Positions 54,307-62,605 of a DNA stretch of 64,000 nt are shown piece by piece. This stretch comes from RI-153 sp963752935. Lineage in GTDB: Bacteria; Chloroflexota; Anaerolineae; Caldilineales; Caldilineaceae. Location of the stretch: contig CAVWAL010000008.1 of the NCBI GenBank assembly GCA_963752935.1, positions 868,001 to 932,000 on the forward strand, written 5' to 3'. Position 1 is the stretch's first letter. Each line of letters opens with the position of its first letter. The notes beneath the pieces are model-generated. The model ran no database searches. It was not told the DNA's origin and saw only the letters and a program-made list of their open reading frames with translations. A program made the translations under genes and the position numbers.

Positions 54307-56505
54307 ATGAAAGATCATCCGCAACATCATCCAGAAGATACCCTCGACCAACCGGCTGCACATGATCACGATCAACACGCAGCCCATTCGGTTGCCGAGA
54401 AAACAGATACACACGTCACCGAACACAGCGGACATACGCCCGAAGCCGACGGGCACGCAGATCACCAGAGAAGCGAAGCACAGGGAGATCATGGGGGCCA
54501 TGGCGGTCATGGCGGTCATGGCGTCGATCACTCAGGACACGAGCAGATGTTCCGGCGCAAGTTCTGGGTTTCGCTCGTCCTCTCCGTGCCGGTGTTGATC
54601 TACAGCGAAATGATCCAATCCTGGCTGGGCTATACCGCACCGGCATTCCCCGGCAGCACATGGATTGGCCCGATCTTCGCCGTGATTATCTTCGTCTACG
54701 GCGGATGGCCCTTTATCCAAATGGCCATCCCCGAAGTGCGCAATCGCAAGCCAGGCATGATGACGCTGATCTCGCTCGCCATCACTGTCGCCTTTGTCTA
54801 CAGCGTCGCCGCCCTCTTCTTGCCCAACACGGTGGGCTTCTTCTGGGAATTAGTGACGCTGATCGACGTTATGCTGTTGGGTCACTGGCTCGAAATGCGC
54901 AGCGTACGCCAGGCATCGGGTGCGCTGGACGAACTGGCCAAGTTGATGCCCGATACCGCCGAACGCGTGAAAGAAGATGGCGAGACCGAAACCGTGCCGG
55001 TGACGGAACTGCACAATGGCGACACCGTGCTGGTGCGCCCCGGCGCCAATGTGCCGGCGGACGGCGAAGTGAGCGAAGGCTCCTCAGAAGTCAACGAAGC
55101 CATGATCACCGGCGAATCTAAGCCGGTTGGCAAAGAACCAGGCGATCGCGTCATCGCAGGGACGATCAACGGCGACGGCAGCTTACGCCTGCGTATCGAT
55201 GCCACCGGCGATGAGACGGCCCTGGCCGGCATCATGCGCCTGGTAGAAGAGGCGCAGAACAGCAAATCCAACGCCCAACTCCTGGCCGATCGCGCCGCCG
55301 GCTGGCTTTTCTACATTGCGTTGGCGGCCGCCGTGCTCACAGCCCTTGCGTGGACACTGGTAGTCGGTTTTGATGTGGAAGTCATCAAACGTGTGGCTAC
55401 GGTTCTTGTCATCGCCTGTCCACACGCGCTGGGCCTGGCGGTGCCGCTGGTGGTCGCGATCAGCACAGCGCTGGCGGCCAATAACGGCATCCTGGTCCGC
55501 AACCGCTCGGCGATGGAAAGCGCCCGTGATATCGACACCGTAATCTTCGATAAGACGGGCACGCTCACGGCAGGTGAGTTCAAAGTGGTCACGATGACAA
55601 CAGCCGGCGGCTGGTCTGAAGAGGACGCTCTGGCCCTGGCCGCCACCATCGAAGGCGACTCGGAGCATACCATCGCGCAGGGCATCCGCCGCAGCGCCGA
55701 GGATCGCGGTCTCTCTCGGCCCACGATCAGCGGCTTCGAGGCGATCAAAGGCCGCGGCGTCAAAGCGAACTACCAGGGCAAAACTGCCTACGTGGGCGGT
55801 CCTCGTTTGCTAGAGATGTTGGAGATGACACCATCGGCGCAGATAACCGACTTCGAAGAGGACGCCGCCGCCAAAGGACAGAGCGTAGTGCTCCTCATCG
55901 TTGAAGGCGAAGCGGTGGCTGCCTTCGCCCTGGCCGATGTGATCCGAGAGGAGAGCCGGCAGGCCGTCGATAGACTCCACGAAATGGGGATCGAAGTGGC
56001 CATGCTCACCGGCGATAGCGAAGCCGTCGCCAAAGCCGTTGCCGCCGAGTTGGGGATCGACACCTACTTTGCCCAGGTGCTCCCCGAGCACAAAGACAGC
56101 AAGGTCGCCGAACTCCAGCGACAGGGCAAGAAAGTGGCGATGGTGGGTGACGGTGTCAACGATGCCCCGGCGCTCACCCGCGCCGACGTGGGCATCGCCA
56201 TCGGCAGCGGTACCGATGTGGCCGTCGAGTCGGCGGGCATTGTCCTCATACGGAGCAACCCGCTCGACGTGGTCAAAGCGATCGAACTGAGTGGGGCGAC
56301 GCGTCGCAAAATGGTGCAGAACCTGTGGTGGGCCGCCGGCTACAACATCGTCGCCATCCCACTGGCCGCCGGCGTTCTGGTGCCGTTGGGCATACCGGCA
56401 ATCTCTCCGGCGATCGGTGCAGTCCTCATGTCGCTGAGCACTGTCATCGTTGCCGCCAATGCCCAACTACTGCGCGGCGCTAAGTTAACGGAACAGACCG
56501 TATAA
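54307..56505 (+). CDS. copper-type P1B ATPase (CopB-like, CPH motif) with His-rich N-terminus
   Basis: The 732-residue membrane ATPase starts with a ~78-residue metal-binding tail containing about 18 His (HDHDQH, GGHGGHGGHG). It has eight predicted membrane segments, the actuator motif MITGESKPVGKEPGD, the ion-binding CPH motif (Cys371 in IACPHALGLAVPLV), the phosphorylation site DKTGT (Asp415) and the hinge VGDGVNDAPALTRADVG. CPH and a His-rich tail are features of CopB-type exporters of copper (or silver). It follows a cysteine-tailed ECF sigma factor and an ECF-type promoter, forming a compact metal-response unit. Confidence 0.93.
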   Translation: MKDHPQHHPEDTLDQPAAHDHDQHAAHSVAEKTDTHVTEHSGHTPEADGHADHQRSEAQGDHGGHGGHGGHGVDHSGHEQMFRRKFWVSLVLSVPVLIYSEMIQSWLGYTAPAFPGSTWIGPIFAVIIFVYGGWPFIQMAIPEVRNRKPGMMTLISLAITVAFVYSVAALFLPNTVGFFWELVTLIDVMLLGHWLEMRSVRQASGALDELAKLMPDTAERVKEDGETETVPVTELHNGDTVLVRPGANVPADGEVSEGSSEVNEAMITGESKPVGKEPGDRVIAGTINGDGSLRLRIDATGDETALAGIMRLVEEAQNSKSNAQLLADRAAGWLFYIALAAAVLTALAWTLVVGFDVEVIKRVATVLVIACPHALGLAVPLVVAISTALAANNGILVRNRSAMESARDIDTVIFDKTGTLTAGEFKVVTMTTAGGWSEEDALALAATIEGDSEHTIAQGIRRSAEDRGLSRPTISGFEAIKGRGVKANYQGKTAYVGGPRLLEMLEMTPSAQITDFEEDAAAKGQSVVLLIVEGEAVAAFALADVIREESRQAVDRLHEMGIEVAMLTGDSEAVAKAVAAELGIDTYFAQVLPEHKDSKVAELQRQGKKVAMVGDGVNDAPALTRADVGIAIGSGTDVAVESAGIVLIRSNPLDVVKAIELSGATRRKMVQNLWWAAGYNIVAIPLAAGVLVPLGIPAISPAIGAVLMSLSTVIVAANAQLLRGAKLTEQTV

Positions 56506-56521
56506 ATAACCGTGCACCCTA

Positions 56522-56575
56522 AAATTCAAAGCAGCCCCCCGGCATAAAACCATGCCGGGGGGCTGCTTTGAATTT
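56522..56575. terminator. perfect 24-bp bidirectional terminator
   Basis: Arms 56522-56545 and 56552-56575 pair perfectly around a 6-base loop, with A-rich and T-rich flanks. It separates the metal ATPase gene from the convergent SelW-like gene. Confidence 0.9.
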
Positions 56576-56591
56576 GAAAATAGACTCTACC

Positions 56592-56855
56592 CTACTGTAA
56601 CCGTTGGCGCACGGCCTGAACGATCGTCTCAGGTTCTGGAAAACCACCGTGTTGGATCATGGAGTGGATCAGATCGCCGTTGACAGCCACATCAAACGTA
56701 CCGTCCTGCCAGGGGATAATCTCAATGCTGGCCAGGTCGTAGGTAAAGGTATGCATCAGCGTTGAGACCAGTTCCAGCGTCTGCGGTTCGTAGCCGCAGG
56801 AAGCGCAGTAGACGATCTTGACCTTGACAGGCGGAGAAGCGCTATCCAGATCCAT
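56592..56855 (-). CDS. SelT/SelW/SelH-like Rdx-family protein
   Basis: This 87-residue thioredoxin-fold protein has the redox motif VYCASCGY (CxxC; selenoprotein W has Sec in the second position). It also has the family's C-terminal DVAVNGDLIHSMIQHGGFPEPETIVQAVR. A redox function is likely; the partner is unknown. Its ATG overlaps the stop of the upstream thioredoxin-like gene (TAATG), so the two proteins are probably made in equal amounts. Confidence 0.85.
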   Translation of the reverse strand: MDLDSASPPVKVKIVYCASCGYEPQTLELVSTLMHTFTYDLASIEIIPWQDGTFDVAVNGDLIHSMIQHGGFPEPETIVQAVRQRLQ

Positions 56856-57478
56856 TACGCCACCGATTCCTTCTCGTTCAAACCCTGCGACACTAAGGCT
56901 TTGATCTCACGCACGACCTCGCTATTGGCGAAGTCACGGTTCTGGGCCCGAAATTCAGTGAATGCCTGCATCAGACGCGCCCGTGCGGCGTCGGGCATCT
57001 GGGCGGGAGAGGTGCCCGGCTCCACGCCTTTCATCGCCGCATCGGTGGCATACAGATCGGCCATCATTTTGCCCTGACGTTGGCTGACGCTGGCCGGGCG
57101 CTCGATCCAATGCCCAAGGGGCTGGAAGTTTTCATCGAAGAAGGCAAAGACAGGGATCGAGCGGAACTGCCCGTCCTTCAAATAATGCTCCATCAGATCC
57201 AGATTCTGGTCACGAAGGAAAATGCGCACGTTGATCTTGCCGCTCTTATCGGCCAGGTTGGCGAGTACGGGTAGGTTAGCCACCACATCGCCGCACCAAT
57301 CCTCGGCCAGCACCAGGGCATTGATAGCCTGCGGTAGTTGGGCAAAGTAGCGCACATCCTCGGAGTCAAGCGTAATCGAGGCTTCGTTTTCCTGCATACG
57401 TTCAAGGTTGCGCGTCATCTGTGCCTTGTACTCTGCGTAGCTCATGCCCTGCTCAAATTGTTCGCGGGTAACTGTCAT
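56855..57478 (-). CDS. thioredoxin-family protein
   Basis: The 207-residue protein contains a thioredoxin-like fold: INALVLAEDWCGDVVANLPVLANLADKSGKINVRIFLRDQN, then FRSIPVFAFFDENFQPLGHWIERP with the cis-Pro. The active site is WCGDV, with only one Cys instead of CxxC, so it may form mixed disulfides or act non-redox. The C-terminal 60 residues are helical. It is translationally coupled to the SelW-like gene and divergent from the alpha/beta hydrolase gene. Confidence 0.82.
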   Translation of the reverse strand: MTVTREQFEQGMSYAEYKAQMTRNLERMQENEASITLDSEDVRYFAQLPQAINALVLAEDWCGDVVANLPVLANLADKSGKINVRIFLRDQNLDLMEHYLKDGQFRSIPVFAFFDENFQPLGHWIERPASVSQRQGKMMADLYATDAAMKGVEPGTSPAQMPDAARARLMQAFTEFRAQNRDFANSEVVREIKALVSQGLNEKESVA

Positions 57479-57766
57479 CTAAAATAACTCCTCCATTGGC
57501 GGTAGGGATCGATAGTCGCATGCATAACCGATGCTACAGAAAGCATAGCGAATTGCTCTGTGAGATCTGTAACAATCCTCCCGCACGGCCCCTGGGGCAT
57601 TTTCAACGCTCCCCATCGGCCAGGTTCCGTGAAACGAATCCAACGCCACCTTTCATTGACCCTACTGAAAAAACGTGACACAACTTTACGCAAAAATGGG
57701 GTAAAATGGCCTTGCCCGCCATTCGAACCGTACGCACCCAACCACAACACCAGGGAGGTCTCCACA

Positions 57767-58561
57767 ATGACTACATGGAGCGAAAACACGGTCCACGCCA
57801 ACGGCATCGACATCCACTACCACCGCAGCGGGGGCAACAAACCGCAGGTGGTGCTGGCACATGGTCTGACCGACAACGGCGCCTGTTGGACCCGACTGGC
57901 AAATGACCTGGCCGGCGACTACGACTGCATCATGCCCGACGCCCGCGGCCACGGCCAGAGCAGCGCCCCCCAGACAGGCTACAGCTTCGAGGAGCAGGCC
58001 GACGATCTGATCGCCTTCATCCAGGCGCTTGAGCTGGACCGCCCGGCGCTCATCGGCCATTCTTTAGGCGGCGCCGTCAGCGCCATCGTGGCGGCCAAAG
58101 CGCCCGAACTGATCCGCGGCGCCATCCTCGAAGATCCGGCCTTCATCGGCGACGAACGCAGGGAGCAGCGCAGCGATTGGCCCGACAGTCACCGTGCAGC
58201 CCTGGCCACCAGTCACGCCGATCTGGTGGCAATGGGCCAGACCAACAATCCGCGCTGGTCGGCGGACACCTTCGATCTCTGGGCGACGTCAAAACACGAA
58301 GCCAGAATGGAGGTCTTTAATGCCCTCAAAGCGCCGCCCCCCGATTTCCGCCGTAATGTCGCCGACTTCGGCGTCCCCGTGCTCATGATCACCGGCGACG
58401 AGGCGCGCGGCGTGGTTGTCTCCGCCAAGACCGCGGCAGAACTCCAGACGCTCAACCCCAGGCTGAGCGTGGTCAACGTGCCGGGGGCCGGCCATTGCAT
58501 CCGCTATGAAGAACCCGAGCGTGTGGCCGAAATCGTCAAGGGCTTTTTGAGCACACTGTGA
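57767..58561 (+). CDS. alpha/beta-fold hydrolase
   Basis: The ATG at 57767 (GGGAGG 8 bases upstream) gives 264 residues. Motifs: LAHGLTDNGACWTRL (oxyanion region), DARGHGQSSAP, the nucleophile elbow GHSLGG, PVLMITGDEARG (acid) and GAGHCIRYEEPE (catalytic His). Esterase or lactonase activity is possible; the substrate is not evident. It heads a run of plus-strand genes. Confidence 0.9.
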   Translation: MTTWSENTVHANGIDIHYHRSGGNKPQVVLAHGLTDNGACWTRLANDLAGDYDCIMPDARGHGQSSAPQTGYSFEEQADDLIAFIQALELDRPALIGHSLGGAVSAIVAAKAPELIRGAILEDPAFIGDERREQRSDWPDSHRAALATSHADLVAMGQTNNPRWSADTFDLWATSKHEARMEVFNALKAPPPDFRRNVADFGVPVLMITGDEARGVVVSAKTAAELQTLNPRLSVVNVPGAGHCIRYEEPERVAEIVKGFLSTL

Positions 58562-58574
58562 GAAAGGATCGACC

Positions 58575-59225
58575 ATGCCCCTCCCCATGGTCCATTTGGC
58601 GATCGCCGTAAAGATCCACGCAGAGATGGACACGCCGGTTGCACCCGAATTTCTGCTGGGCAGTCTGGCCCCCGATGCGATCCATATGCGCCCCGGGTGG
58701 ACACCCGCCGACAAGGTGACCACACATTTCGGTTTGCCCCACGAGTACCCGGATTGGGCGAAGATCGAGCCGTTGCTGGCGCGCGCGGCCCACGCAGCGC
58801 CGCCGCTGCCGGGGTTCATCGCCGGCTACCTTGCCCACATCCTCACCGACCAGTTTTGGATCGAGCAGATCGTGATCCCGAACCGGGAACGCATCCCTAC
58901 CGGGTTGAGCCAGGCCGAACGGCACGCGCTCTACTATCGCGAGACCGATCAGGTCGATTTTAACTTCTACCATCAGGCGCCCTGGCGTGCCGATGTGTGG
59001 AGGCGGCTGGCTGCGGCACAGGCAGTGGACCTGGCCCCACTGCTCTCCGCCGAGGAGATCGACGGCTGGCGCTCGCGCACGCTGCGCTGGTTTACCGAGC
59101 TCAAGGAAGAACCCAAGATCGAACCGATCTATTACACCGACGAGGCCGTGGCCGCCTTTGTCGAGAGCGCCGCCCTGTTTGTTCGTGCCCAATTGAAACA
59201 AAGAGATGAGATAGCCTGGCAATGA
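58575..59225 (+). CDS. zinc-dependent phospholipase C-like protein
   Basis: The 216-residue protein has the pattern of the Zn-dependent PLC-fold family: LPMVHLAIAVKIHAE, LLGSLAPDAIHM, HFGLPHEY and GYLAHILTDQFWIEQIV, with His and Asp residues at the metal-binding positions. There is no signal peptide, so a cytoplasmic hydrolase role is more likely than a secreted phospholipase. It starts 13 bases after the alpha/beta hydrolase stop codon. Confidence 0.7.
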   Translation: MPLPMVHLAIAVKIHAEMDTPVAPEFLLGSLAPDAIHMRPGWTPADKVTTHFGLPHEYPDWAKIEPLLARAAHAAPPLPGFIAGYLAHILTDQFWIEQIVIPNRERIPTGLSQAERHALYYRETDQVDFNFYHQAPWRADVWRRLAAAQAVDLAPLLSAEEIDGWRSRTLRWFTELKEEPKIEPIYYTDEAVAAFVESAALFVRAQLKQRDEIAWQ

Positions 59226-59243
59226 CAAATAAGGAGACCTGAC

Positions 59244-59750
59244 ATGCCAAGCCGCCACGAGTATGCATTGAACCTGATCGAACCGCTCCCTGCTTTACAA
59301 CCTGACCGCGCAAACGACATCGTGCTCCGATCGGCACAGCCCGCCGACGCCGAGGCGATGGCCGTCTTGATGATTGAAGCCTATCGCGACACCATCGACT
59401 ATGACGGCGAAACCGTGGACGATGCACGCGGTGAGATCGCGGCCTACCTGTCCGGAGAGCGCGGAGGACCTGCCATGCTCACCCCCTCCTTCCTGGCTAT
59501 TGTCAATGGCGAGGTCGTGGCCGGATGTCTGGTCGCCGAATGGGAAAGTCGCCGTTGTCCGCTGATCGCCTACGTTATGACCCATGCCACCTGGAAACAA
59601 CAGGGGTTGGGCCGGCGGCTGGTGTGGGAATCCGTCAATTCCCTACGCGTGGACGCGTACCCACAGGTGCGCGCCGTCATCAGCGCCGGCAATCTACCGT
59701 CGGAGCGTCTCTTTCTGGGGCTGGGCTTTCACAAAATTGAGCAAACATGA
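59244..59750 (+). CDS. GNAT-family N-acetyltransferase
   Basis: This 168-residue protein has the acetyl-CoA-binding motif QGLGRRLVWESVNSLR (Q/RxxGxG/A), preceded by the beta4 strand PLIAYVMTHATWK, and followed by VRAVISAGNLPSERLFLGLGFHKI. The substrate is unknown. AAGGAG precedes the ATG, 18 bases after the previous gene. Confidence 0.88.
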   Translation: MPSRHEYALNLIEPLPALQPDRANDIVLRSAQPADAEAMAVLMIEAYRDTIDYDGETVDDARGEIAAYLSGERGGPAMLTPSFLAIVNGEVVAGCLVAEWESRRCPLIAYVMTHATWKQQGLGRRLVWESVNSLRVDAYPQVRAVISAGNLPSERLFLGLGFHKIEQT

Positions 59751-59800
59751 TACAGTCTGCATAGCGAACGCATGTTCCCATCGAGTAAGGTAGGCGCACC

Positions 59801-60187
59801 ATGACACAGACGCTGACCGATGCGGCGTATGCCCAACGCATCGACGCCGTGAAGAAGTACATTCGCGTGCACATCGACGAAGCGCTGGCGCGCTCCGTCC
59901 TGGCGCAGATCGCAGGGTTTTCGGTGCCCCACTTTCACCGCGTCTTCACCGAGTCGACAGGCATGAGCATCGCCGAATACGTCCGCTCTGTGCGCATGGA
60001 ACGGGCCGGGCGCAAGTTGCGCATGGGCGCAGTGGACATCACCGAAGTGGCATTGGCCGCGGGCTACGACAGCCACGCTTCCTTTGCCAGGGCGTTCAAA
60101 CGTCACTTCGGCCTCTGCCCCAGCGACTTTCGCCGGCTAAATTGTAGAGACGCCACCGAACGATTGATGAAAGGAAAACCAGGATGA
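59801..60187 (+). CDS. AraC-family regulator (DNA-binding domain only)
   Basis: This 128-residue protein consists of the two AraC helix-turn-helix units: LARSVLAQIAGFSVPHFHRVFTESTGMSIAEYVRSVRMERA, then DITEVALAAGYDSHASFARAFKRHFGLCPSDFRR. There is no effector domain. Its stop overlaps the start of the VOC gene (ATGA), so the regulator and the VOC protein form a unit, as often seen for small stress regulators. Confidence 0.9.
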   Translation: MTQTLTDAAYAQRIDAVKKYIRVHIDEALARSVLAQIAGFSVPHFHRVFTESTGMSIAEYVRSVRMERAGRKLRMGAVDITEVALAAGYDSHASFARAFKRHFGLCPSDFRRLNCRDATERLMKGKPG

Positions 60188-60567
60188 GGATTTTACTAAC
60201 CAGTGTGATGGTCGACGATCAAGCCAGGGCGCTGGCCTTCTACACCGAAAAATTGGGCTTCGTCAAGAAACAGGATATCGACATGGGCGAGGCGCGCTGG
60301 CTGACGGTCGTCTCGAGCGAAGACAACAGCGGCGTCGAACTGCTTTTGGAGCCGACCGGTCACCCGGCCTCGAAGGTCTTTCAGAAGGCGCTTTTCGACG
60401 ACGGCATCCCCCTCACCGCCTTCGCCGTAGCCGATCTGCAGGCCGAGTATGAACGGCTGCTTGCGCTGGACGTTGAGTTCAGCATGGAGCCGACCAACGT
60501 GGGGCCGACGAGCGTCGCCGTCTTCAACGACACCTGTGGAAATCTGATCCAGATTTTCCAGATCTAG
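60184..60567 (+). CDS. VOC-superfamily (glyoxalase-like) protein
   Basis: The 127-residue protein has two beta-alpha-beta-beta-beta units: VMVDDQARALAFYTEKLGFVKKQDI, then GIPLTAFAVADLQAEYERL, ending in VAVFNDTCGNLIQIFQI with the conserved Asn/Asp and Gly-Asn. Glyoxalase, dioxygenase or resistance functions are possible. It is coupled to the AraC-type gene by a 4-base overlap. Confidence 0.88.
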   Translation: MRILLTSVMVDDQARALAFYTEKLGFVKKQDIDMGEARWLTVVSSEDNSGVELLLEPTGHPASKVFQKALFDDGIPLTAFAVADLQAEYERLLALDVEFSMEPTNVGPTSVAVFNDTCGNLIQIFQI

Positions 60568-60636
60568 CGTACTCTCTTCACCCACAGGTGACGCACCACG
60601 CGCCCTCTCAGACCAACCGTCCATCAAGGAGAGACA

Positions 60637-61455
60637 ATGTCTACACAACCGCACCAGGGCCAGATGGCGGGCACACAGTGGAGCCCCGCACAGTATCTCA
60701 AGTTTTCGGATCACCGGCTGCGCCCGGCGCTGGAACTGCTGGCACGCGTGCCGCTCAGCGATCCCAAGGAAATCTACGATCTCGGCTGCGGCCCCGGCAA
60801 CATCACGCGCCTGATAGCGGATCAGTTCCCAACCGCCACGGTCACCGGCTTGGACAACTCGCCTGACATGCTCGAAAAAGCCGCCACCGAACCCAGTTCG
60901 ATCGCGTGGATCGAGGGCGATCTGGAGACGTGGTCGCCACCTAAACTGGTTGACCTGATCTACTCCAACGCCACCCTGCATTGGATCCCCGACCACGCCG
61001 AACTCTTCCCGCGGCTGATTACGTCGCTAAGGCCGGGGGGCTGCCTGGCCGTGCAGATGCCGCTAAGTTGGGGGATGGAGTCGCACCGGCTGATGCGCGA
61101 GACGTTGGCCAATGGGGGGCCTGGCGGGTCGCCTTTGGGCAGCGAAGAACTGCGTACGGCGGTGGCGCGCAAGTGGGTAGAAGATGCCGAAGCCTACTAC
61201 GATCTGCTCGTGGACCAGACCGCAGGTCTCGATATTTGGGAGACCGAATACGTGCAGGTGCTCGAAGGCGACGATCCGGTGTTGGAGTGGGTCAAAGGCA
61301 CCGGGCTGCGCCCCATCCTCAACGGCCTGGATGACGGCGAACGCCAGATCTTCCTGGCCGAGTATGCAGAGCGGCTGCGCCAGGCCTACCCCAAGCGCCC
61401 CAACGGACGCACCCTCTACCCGTTCCGCCGCTTGTTCATCATCGCCACCGTATGA
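60637..61455 (+). CDS. tam: trans-aconitate 2-methyltransferase
   Basis: The 272-residue protein has the Tam signature: WSPAQYLKFSDHRLRPALELLARVP at the N-terminus, the SAM-binding YDLGCGPGNITRLIADQFP, LDNSPDMLEKA, then WIEGDLETWSP and LIYSNATLHWIPDHAELFPRL. It methylates trans-aconitate, a by-product of the citric acid cycle. AAGGAGA precedes the ATG. Its last 17 bases overlap the 3' end of the convergent glycosyltransferase gene. Confidence 0.9.
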   Translation: MSTQPHQGQMAGTQWSPAQYLKFSDHRLRPALELLARVPLSDPKEIYDLGCGPGNITRLIADQFPTATVTGLDNSPDMLEKAATEPSSIAWIEGDLETWSPPKLVDLIYSNATLHWIPDHAELFPRLITSLRPGGCLAVQMPLSWGMESHRLMRETLANGGPGGSPLGSEELRTAVARKWVEDAEAYYDLLVDQTAGLDIWETEYVQVLEGDDPVLEWVKGTGLRPILNGLDDGERQIFLAEYAERLRQAYPKRPNGRTLYPFRRLFIIATV

Positions 61456-62605
61456 TCTCTGCGTAGAAATCGTAGAGCTGATCGCCCAACCGATCCCAAT
61501 CATAGTCGGCGAGCAGACGCCGGCGCGCCCGATCGGCCTGCCGGCGTTGTGCGTCGGGGTCGGCCAGCAGATCGGCCACGACGGCGGCGAAGTGTTGTGG
61601 CGACGCATCGGCGGCGACGAGACGGGCGGCCCCGTGGGCGCCATAGTTCGCCTGTTCGCCCACGGCGCTGGCCACCACCGGCACACCCTGCAACAAGGTC
61701 GTCGCCAGCCGTACACTGCACTTGGCTTGATTCAACGGCACGTCCGCCGCCGGGAAGATCGCACAATCCACCCTGGCGTAGAGAGCGGCGATCTGGTCGG
61801 CGTCCACATAGCCAAGCCACTGCACCGGCGTCCGCTCATACTCCAGGGCAGAGCGGAAGGCCTCTTCGCGCGCCGGCTGCAACGCCCGCCCCGCTACCAG
61901 CAAGCGCACATCGCCACGCAGAGCGCGCAACGAACGCCAGAACTCGCCGATCCAGGCAGGCTCCACTTCAACGAAGCGGCTAAAGTAGAGGAGCGACGGA
62001 TCCCCGCTCTGCCCGGCGTTGGCGGCCCGCCCGGATGTTGTCGGGCCGACGATCCCATTCGGCAAGTAGAGGATCGGCAGATCCGGCTTCGCGGCGTGGA
62101 CAGTACGCTCCAGCCAGCGGCTGGCCGCCGTCACCCCATCAGCGTGCGTGATTCCCCAACGTTCCTGCCAATCGAGGAAGCGCGCCACCGGCGGCGAATA
62201 GCCGGCAATCTTCGACCACGCCTGCTCCCAATCATCCACATCGAGCACGATCTGCGGCCCCGCACCACGCACTCGCCGCATCTGCCACAGGATCCACTGC
62301 ACAATGCCGGCATGGGCGCGCGGCTTGACGATATGCACGATCTGCGGTTGCAGCGTACGCAGCCGCGCCAACAGCCGCGCCGTAATCAGCGGAAGTCCCC
62401 CGCTCAGTGGCACATTCTCCACGGCGACACCGCCATCGACCCAAGACCGGCCGGCGTCCGTCGGCGTGTCCCAGGGTGGGATCAGGAGTGTGACCTGGCA
62501 GCCGCGTGCCGCCAATCGCCGTGCCAGCGGCAGCGTACGTGCCCAGACCGTGGTCTTTTGCCCCAGGCCGAAGGGAGCGACGAAGACTACGTTCAAAGGG
62601 ATCAT
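61439..62605 (-). CDS. glycosyltransferase (GT-B fold, family 4-like)
   Basis: The start at 62605 (MIPLNVVFVAPFGLGQKTTVWAR) overlaps the stop of the upstream gene as ATGA and gives 388 residues. The GT-B pattern is clear: an N-terminal LPLARRLAARGCQVTLLIP, VDDWEQAW in the middle, SRFVEVEPAWIGEFWRSL, and a donor-binding region DCAIFPAADVPLNQAKCSVRLATTLLQGVPVVAS. The usual EX7E glutamates are not all present. It is coupled to the nucleotidyltransferase-fold gene and overlaps tam tail to tail. Confidence 0.85.
   Translation of the reverse strand: MIPLNVVFVAPFGLGQKTTVWARTLPLARRLAARGCQVTLLIPPWDTPTDAGRSWVDGGVAVENVPLSGGLPLITARLLARLRTLQPQIVHIVKPRAHAGIVQWILWQMRRVRGAGPQIVLDVDDWEQAWSKIAGYSPPVARFLDWQERWGITHADGVTAASRWLERTVHAAKPDLPILYLPNGIVGPTTSGRAANAGQSGDPSLLYFSRFVEVEPAWIGEFWRSLRALRGDVRLLVAGRALQPAREEAFRSALEYERTPVQWLGYVDADQIAALYARVDCAIFPAADVPLNQAKCSVRLATTLLQGVPVVASAVGEQANYGAHGAARLVAADASPQHFAAVVADLLADPDAQRRQADRARRRLLADYDWDRLGDQLYDFYAEIIRWR

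Noticed and set aside
57657..57707. Promoter candidates before the alpha/beta hydrolase (TTGACC, TAAAAT)
   Set aside because: The hexamers are not at a usable spacing from each other.
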